The notes beneath the pieces were generated by a model. That model was given only the letters and a program-made list of their open reading frames with translations, was not told the DNA's origin and ran no database searches. From Herbaspirillum sp. WKF16 (GTDB lineage: Bacteria > Pseudomonadota > Gammaproteobacteria > Burkholderiales > Burkholderiaceae_D), in contig NZ_CP118632.1 in the NCBI RefSeq assembly GCF_028993615.1, positions 4,712,001 to 4,776,000 on the forward strand: a stretch of DNA of 64,000 nucleotides. Direction: 5' to 3'. This document shows positions 63,245 through 64,000 of the stretch, piece by piece (within the stretch, counting starts at the first letter, position 1; each line of letters opens with the position of its first letter). The position numbers and the translations under genes are program-made.

Positions 63245-64000
63245 TCAGCGCGGCACGTCGCCTTCGACGGTGGTGCGGTACAGCGTGCGGCGCAGGTGCT
63301 GCGGCGTGATGGCCGCATAGTGCTGGGTGCTGCGGTTGTCCCAGAACACCATGTCGTGCGGCTGCCACTTGTGGGTGTAGACGTTGTCGGGGCGGGTGAT
63401 GTGCAGATGCAGCTCCTTCAACAGTGCATCGCTCTCGTCGCGCGGAATGCCGACGATGTGCGAGGTGAAGCCTTCGCTGACGAACAGGATCTTGCGCCCG
63501 CTCTCGGGATGGGTGGTGATCACCGGATGCTCCACCGGCGGCACCTCGTCGATCTGCTTTTGCGTGAGATCCGGGCGCCACGGCGAGAGCTTGCGCAGGC
63601 GTTCGTAGCGATAGACGTAGGAGTGCACCGCGCGCTTGCCTTCCAGCAGCTTCTTCACCTCGGCCGGAAGCGTGTCGTAGGCCTCGGCGGTGTTGGCGTA
63701 CAGCGTATCGCCGCGCTCGGCCGGCAGCTCCTGCGAGTGCAGCAGCGCGCCCAGGCTGGGCTTGGGCATGTAGGAGAGGTCGGAATGCCAGTCGGCGCCG
63801 GCGTCGACCAGGCCGATCGGCTTGCCGTCTTCCACCACGTTGGAGACGATCAGGATTTCCGGATGATCTTTCAGGTGGAAGCGGTTCAGCACGTGCACCT
63901 GCAGCGGGCCGAAACGGCGGCTGAATGCGATGTGCTGCTCGGGCGTGATGCGCTGGTCGCGGAAGACCACCACGCCATGCCTGACGAAGGCGGCGCGGAT
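63245..64000 (-). CDS. TauD/TfdA-family Fe(II)/2-oxoglutarate dioxygenase, N-terminus cut off
   Basis: The 5' end lies beyond the window; 251 codons are visible, starting IRAAFVRHGVVVFRDQRITP. Iron ligands: H and D of DWHSDLSYM and the distal H in NRSTQHYAAIT. The 2-oxoglutarate arginine is in the C-terminal HLRRTLYRTTVEGD. The family releases sulfite from taurine or alkylsulfonates, or opens ether bonds (TfdA); the substrate here is not evident. It stands convergent with the chemoreceptor gene. Confidence 0.88.
   Translation of the reverse strand: MRAAFVRHGVVVFRDQRITPEQHIAFSRRFGPLQVHVLNRFHLKDHPEILIVSNVVEDGKPIGLVDAGADWHSDLSYMPKPSLGALLHSQELPAERGDTLYANTAEAYDTLPAEVKKLLEGKRAVHSYVYRYERLRKLSPWRPDLTQKQIDEVPPVEHPVITTHPESGRKILFVSEGFTSHIVGIPRDESDALLKELHLHITRPDNVYTHKWQPHDMVFWDNRSTQHYAAITPQHLRRTLYRTTVEGDVPR

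Overview
The window is about 65% G+C, with dense operons and many 4-bp ATGA/GTGA overlaps. Protein repertoire, the large set of LysR, GntR and MocR regulators, and the intergenic palindromes all suggest a betaproteobacterium of the Oxalobacteraceae, most likely Herbaspirillum or a close relative. This is an inference from gene content; no 16S or other marker gene is present. I see no tRNA, rRNA, CRISPR array, transposase, integrase or phage gene. It reads as a chromosomal stretch of metabolic, efflux and chemotaxis genes.

Layout. (1) 1-5.2 kb: a polar amino-acid-type ABC importer, uronate dehydrogenase (udh), a divergent FadR-type GntR regulator and a small exported SnoaL-like protein. Three copies of one operator-like motif link these transcription units. 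(2) 5.2-8.8 kb: a chemoreceptor, then about 1.5 kb of non-coding repeats including a tandem ~480-bp duplication. (3) 8.8-25.4 kb: an AcrAB/OMF-type RND pump divergent from baeSR, a second chemoreceptor, and a second tripartite RND pump with an unusual proton-relay motif. (4) 25.4-28.9 kb: poorly characterised redox and envelope genes (MpaB-like protein, cytochrome c, DUF2145 protein, exported hypothetical) and an XRE regulator with a strong inverted repeat at its promoter. (5) 28.9-32.5 kb: LysR, SDR, DoxX and thiolase. (6) 32.5-37 kb: EmrAB plus a divergent OMF. (7) 37-42.3 kb: ketopantoate reductase-like protein, HxlR/SDR pair, TetR/GST/PPOX detoxification set. (8) 42.4-47.8 kb: acetoacetate CoA-transferase with a divergent PAS-LuxR regulator, LysR/NAD(P)-binding/DsbA set, HAD hydrolase. 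(9) 47.8-61.5 kb: a catabolic block made of a MocR regulator, beta-alanine:pyruvate-type aminotransferase, methylmalonate-semialdehyde dehydrogenase, a Tat-exported solute-binding protein with LivHMGF-type transporter, a carbamoylase-family amidohydrolase, an MlrC-family protein and a DMT-family transporter. (10) 61.5-64 kb: a third chemoreceptor and a truncated TauD-family dioxygenase.

How parts may work together. The catabolic block looks like uptake of an N-substituted (ureido or amide) compound, release of an amino acid inside the cell, and conversion of a beta-amino acid through malonate or methylmalonate semialdehyde to an acyl-CoA. The substrate is not known. Three outer-membrane factors of the NodT/OprM type serve three separate efflux systems.

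The most striking non-coding features are: a palindromic module whose hairpin stems co-vary and which occupies every convergent gap longer than about 100 bp; an intercistronic element after the solute-binding-protein gene that can form two mutually exclusive perfect 17-bp stems; and the three-site GntR-like motif around udh.
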